The position numbers and the translations under genes are program-made. The notes beneath the pieces were generated by a model. That model had not been told where the DNA came from. It saw nothing but the letters and a program-made list of their open reading frames with translations, and searched no databases. From Bacteroidales bacterium (lineage in GTDB: Bacteria > Bacteroidota > Bacteroidia > Bacteroidales > WCHB1-69): 7,401 nucleotides of DNA. This document shows positions 5,262 to 7,401 of this stretch, in pieces. Every line of letters starts with the position of its first letter. Positions within the stretch are counted from its first letter, which is position 1. Where the stretch lies: NCBI GenBank assembly GCA_012519525.1, contig JAAYQB010000131.1:1-7401 (forward strand), read 5' to 3'.

Positions 5262-6736
5262 TAATATGCTTTTGCAAATAATACTCTTTCATTAGAAGGT
5301 TTACCCGAATAAATACACACTCCGTCTTCTTGTGGATTATTGAAAGGAATACAACGAATGGTAGCCTTTGTCTTTTCTTTTATGATAGCTTCGGTTTCAG
5401 CTGTTTTATCCCAATGAGCAGAAACAAACCCGCCTTTGTTTTCAATAACATCAACAAACTCATCCCACGTGTCGACTTTAGTTGTGTTATCTTCTCTAAA
5501 TTTTAAAGCTCTGTTAAATAAGTTGTTGTGTATATCTTCCAAGAGAGATTTTACTTTATCGATTATATTGTCTTTATCAATAAGTGTTTTCTCGAATGTA
5601 TCTCTGCGAAAAAGTTCTACTTTATTGTTTTCTAAATCTCTCGGACCTATTGTTATGCGAATAGGTACTCCTTGCAATTCGTATTCATTAAACTTCCATC
5701 CCGAACGGTATTCGTCTCGGTTGTCATATTTTACACTTATATTATGGGCTTGTAGTGCTTCAACAATATTTTCGGCGACTTTATTTACTTGCGATAATTG
5801 TTCTTCGTTACGATAAATAGGGATGATAACCACTTGTAAAGGAGCAATTTTCGGAGGCAATATCAATCCTTTATTGTCGGAATGAGCCATGACCAATGCA
5901 CCTATTAAGCGAGTAGAAACGCCCCAAGAAGTTGCCCAAACATATTCAAGTTTGTTTTCTTTATTGAGAAACTGAACATCAAAAGCTTTAGCGAAATTTT
6001 GACCTAAGAAATGAGAAGTTCCTGCTTGTAAGGCTTTTCCATCTTGCATTAAGGCTTCAATACAGTAGGTGTCAACAGCTCCTGCAAAACGTTCCGATAA
6101 AGATTTAGTGCCAATAACAACGGGAACTGCCATATAATTCTCTGCAAAATCGGCATAGATATGTATCATTTTTTCAGCTTCTTCTATAGCTTCCGCTTCC
6201 GATTGGTGAGCGGTATGTCCTTCTTGCCATAGAAATTCGGCGGTACGTAAAAACAAGCGGGTTCTCATTTCCCAACGTACAACATTAGCCCATTGGTTAA
6301 TAAGTAATGGTAAATCGCGGTAAGATTGAATCCAATTTTTATAAGTACTCCAAATAATCGTTTCCGAAGTAGGACGTATAATTAATTCTTCTTCAAGTTT
6401 AGAATCGGGGTCAACAACAACGCCTTTGTTATCATCGCTTTGTTTTAAGCGATAATGCGTAACAACAGCACATTCTTTTGCAAACCCTTCCACGTGGCTT
6501 GCTTCTTGACTTAAATACGACTTAGGAATAAAAAGAGGGAAATAAGCATTCACATGTCCGCTTTTTTTAAACATACGGTCAAGTACATCTCGCATATTTT
6601 CCCATAAAGTATAGCCATAAGGTTTAATAACCATACAGCCTCGCACAGCCGAATTTTCAGCTAATCCGGACTTGATTACTAAGTCGTTATACCATTGAGA
6701 GTAATTCTCTTCCTTTGTAATTAATTGTTCTGACAT
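5261..6736 (-). CDS. proS: Prolyl-tRNA synthetase, archaeal/eukaryal type
   Basis: This class II synthetase attaches proline to tRNA-Pro in the cytoplasm. At 491 aa it is the short form that lacks the inserted editing domain found in the approximately 570-aa bacterial form. Class II motif 1 lies in GCMVIKPYGYTLWENMRDVL (33-52) and the following helix to about FPLFIP (66-71). The Pro-binding RPTSE is at 121-125. Motif 2 is in RWEMRTRLFLRTAEFLWQEG (154-173) and motif 3 is GVSTRLIGALVMAHSD (272-287), with the ATP-binding Arg at 276. The anticodon-binding domain begins about APLQVVIIPIYR (298-309). A C-terminal domain ends in VLFAKAY; the terminal Tyr is a hallmark of this type. Only two Cys (C462 and C474) remain where a zinc site occurs in some relatives. 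The start is supported by the alignment of MSEQLITKEENYSQWYNDLV with family N-termini and by the A-rich, non-Shine-Dalgarno leader. It converges with the glycosyltransferase and diverges from the lipoprotein gene. Confidence 0.97.
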   Translation of the reverse strand: MSEQLITKEENYSQWYNDLVIKSGLAENSAVRGCMVIKPYGYTLWENMRDVLDRMFKKSGHVNAYFPLFIPKSYLSQEASHVEGFAKECAVVTHYRLKQSDDNKGVVVDPDSKLEEELIIRPTSETIIWSTYKNWIQSYRDLPLLINQWANVVRWEMRTRLFLRTAEFLWQEGHTAHQSEAEAIEEAEKMIHIYADFAENYMAVPVVIGTKSLSERFAGAVDTYCIEALMQDGKALQAGTSHFLGQNFAKAFDVQFLNKENKLEYVWATSWGVSTRLIGALVMAHSDNKGLILPPKIAPLQVVIIPIYRNEEQLSQVNKVAENIVEALQAHNISVKYDNRDEYRSGWKFNEYELQGVPIRITIGPRDLENNKVELFRRDTFEKTLIDKDNIIDKVKSLLEDIHNNLFNRALKFREDNTTKVDTWDEFVDVIENKGGFVSAHWDKTAETEAIIKEKTKATIRCIPFNNPQEDGVCIYSGKPSNERVLFAKAY

Positions 6737-6751
6737 TTTTTTGGTATAGTT

Positions 6752-6784
6752 TTTGAATTTATATTAATAAAAAGTATAACTTTG
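6752..6784 (+). promoter_or_regulatory. Predicted promoter of the lipoprotein gene
   Basis: TTTG (6752-6755) and TAACTTTG (6777-6784) match the Bacteroidetes -33 and -7 boxes with 21 bases between them. The start of transcription would be near 6790, giving a leader of nearly 60 bases that is A/T-rich and ends in a strong ribosome binding site. The promoter overlaps the untranslated leader of the oppositely oriented proS. Confidence 0.55.
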
Positions 6785-6802
6785 CAAAAAGAAATAGACG
6801 TG

Positions 6803-6810
6803 CAAAAATA
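6803..6810 (-). promoter_or_regulatory. Possible proS -7 box
   Basis: On the minus strand 6810-6803 reads TATTTTTG, a full match to TAnnTTTG, placing the proS transcript start near 6797 with a leader of about 60 bases. A -33 TTTG is not visible near 6830-6835, where the sequence instead encodes the ribosome binding site of the opposing gene, so this call is tentative. Confidence 0.35.
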
Positions 6811-6832
6811 TAAAAAATAACAATATAAAATA

Positions 6833-6839
6833 AAGGAGG
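6833..6839 (+). promoter_or_regulatory. Unusually strong Shine-Dalgarno sequence
   Basis: AAGGAGG lies 8 bases before the ATG at 6848, a perfect complement to the 16S rRNA 3' end at optimal spacing. Neither secA, the glycosyltransferase nor proS in this window has such a site, and Bacteroidetes genes in general rarely use one. It fixes the start codon of the lipoprotein gene. Confidence 0.75.
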
Positions 6840-6847
6840 ATCAAGTC

Positions 6848-7401
6848 ATGAAAAAAATATTAAAAGTCAGCTTACTAATAGCAAGTGTGTTTTTCTTATC
6901 GTGTACTACAACTTCTACCATAATAGACGATGGATATTATACTGCCGCAGAAAGACAGCAAAAATTAGACAAAGAAAAAGCCTCAAAAGGGCAAAAAGAG
7001 TATGAAAGTCAGCAATCTTATAATCAGCAACAAAATCAGACTCAACAAAACTACAATCAACAAAACTACAATCAACAAAATTATAATCAACAACAAAAGC
7101 AAAATAATCAGTACTATAATAACCGGCAGTCGGATTACTCGGAATCTTACAGTGAAGGTGGCAATACATATATCACCCACAATTATTATTACGATTATGA
7201 TAATTATTACGATTATGAATATGCTGCTCGTCTTCGCCGATTTTATAGTCCTTATTATAGTAGTTGGAGTTATTATGACCCGTATTATACCAATATGTAT
7301 TGGTATAGTCGTAATCCGTCACATTGGGGAGTAAGTGTTTATTTAGGATATAATTTTTGGTGGGACCACCCTTATTATCGTCCTTATTATTACAATCCTT
7401 A
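6848..7401 (+). CDS. Gln/Asn- and Tyr-rich lipoprotein, 3' end beyond window
   Basis: The open frame runs without a stop from the ATG to the window end (184 codons plus two bases). The N-terminus MKKILKVSLLIASVFFLSC is a Sec/SPII signal: two Lys, a hydrophobic core and a lipobox FLS-C19, relaxed as is common in Bacteroidetes. Mature residues 20-54 are polar and charged. Residues 55-92 are Gln/Asn-rich with three QQNYN units (66-80), a prion-like composition. From about 108 onwards the protein is dominated by Tyr and Trp (YYY, YDYDNYYDYEY, YYDPYY, YWYS, NFWWDHPYY). I count 36 Tyr in 184 residues. A short basic AARLRRF (126-132) interrupts this. The part around YYDPYYTNMYWY and WGVSVYLGYNFWW looks less repetitive and may be a conserved core; I recall similar Bacteroidales hypothetical lipoproteins but cannot name a family. 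The gene has its own promoter and a perfect Shine-Dalgarno. It is an envelope protein anchored by lipid at Cys19; its function is unknown. Adhesin, matrix or cell-wall-associated roles are speculation. Confidence 0.88.
   Translation, partial: MKKILKVSLLIASVFFLSCTTTSTIIDDGYYTAAERQQKLDKEKASKGQKEYESQQSYNQQQNQTQQNYNQQNYNQQNYNQQQKQNNQYYNNRQSDYSESYSEGGNTYITHNYYYDYDNYYDYEYAARLRRFYSPYYSSWSYYDPYYTNMYWYSRNPSHWGVSVYLGYNFWWDHPYYRPYYYNP
7043..7087 (+). repeat. Three 15-base tandem units encoding QQNYN
   Basis: CAACAAAACTACAAT is repeated exactly at 7043-7057 and 7058-7072, and a third unit (7073-7087) differs at two positions, both synonymous. Degenerate CAA/AAT codons continue on both sides. The near-identity at DNA level points to recent in-frame slippage that lengthens the Gln/Asn-rich segment of the lipoprotein without breaking the frame. 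Confidence 0.8.

Noticed and set aside
5436..5816. 126-aa plus-strand frame inside proS
   Set aside because: It is fully antisense to the conserved C-terminal half of prolyl-tRNA synthetase; it is Ser/Leu-rich and shows no motifs or start signals.
6915..7180. Minus-strand frames with hydrophobic Ile/Leu/Val runs that resemble membrane segments
   Set aside because: They are antisense readings of the Gln/Asn/Tyr codon repeats (CAA, AAT and TAT reverse to TTG, ATT and ATA) and have no promoter or start context.
7002..7334. 110-aa plus-strand frame rich in Ile, Asn and Thr
   Set aside because: It overlaps the lipoprotein gene in another frame; its composition is the frame-shifted reading of the CAA/AAT/TAT repeats and it has no ribosome binding site, whereas the 6848 frame has promoter, Shine-Dalgarno and signal peptide.

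Overview
The window looks like chromosomal core DNA from a low-GC member of the Bacteroidetes, probably Bacteroidales. Four signs support this. The SecA protein is very long (1093 aa) and carries the extra N-terminal and cross-linking-domain segments typical of that phylum. The prolyl-tRNA synthetase is the short archaeal/eukaryal-type enzyme ending in Tyr. The promoters fit the Bacteroidetes pattern (TTTG or TTG near -33, TAnnTTTG near -7). The intergenic DNA is littered with short C-rich/G-rich palindromes. Genus cannot be fixed from the sequence alone.

Layout. Positions 1-760 hold no well-supported gene: this is a repeat-rich spacer with hairpins, small tandem repeats and a G-run cluster with G-quadruplex potential. 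A possible divergent minus-strand reading frame leaves the window at its left edge. secA (761-4042, +) follows a good promoter. A GT-B-fold glycosyltransferase (4134-5249, +) lies 91 bases downstream with no recognisable promoter of its own, so it may be read from secA transcripts. proS (5261-6736, -) converges on it with only 11 bases between the two stop codons, and a 14-base palindrome fills that gap. To the right of proS, a divergent promoter region drives proS leftwards and a previously unlisted gene rightwards. That gene (6848 to the window end) encodes a lipoprotein with a Gln/Asn-rich repeat and an extremely Tyr/Trp-rich C-terminal part. It has an unusually perfect Shine-Dalgarno sequence and is cut by the window edge.

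Function. SecA powers Sec-dependent export, ProRS charges tRNA-Pro, the glycosyltransferase probably builds a surface glycan, and the lipoprotein is an exported envelope protein and so a likely Sec client. There is no sign that the four genes form one pathway. I see no CRISPR array, transposase, tRNA, rRNA or phage gene, and no convincing new multi-gene system. The items most worth a second look are the aromatic-rich lipoprotein with its atypical ribosome binding site, the facing promoters in front of it, and the palindrome/G-quadruplex spacer upstream of secA.
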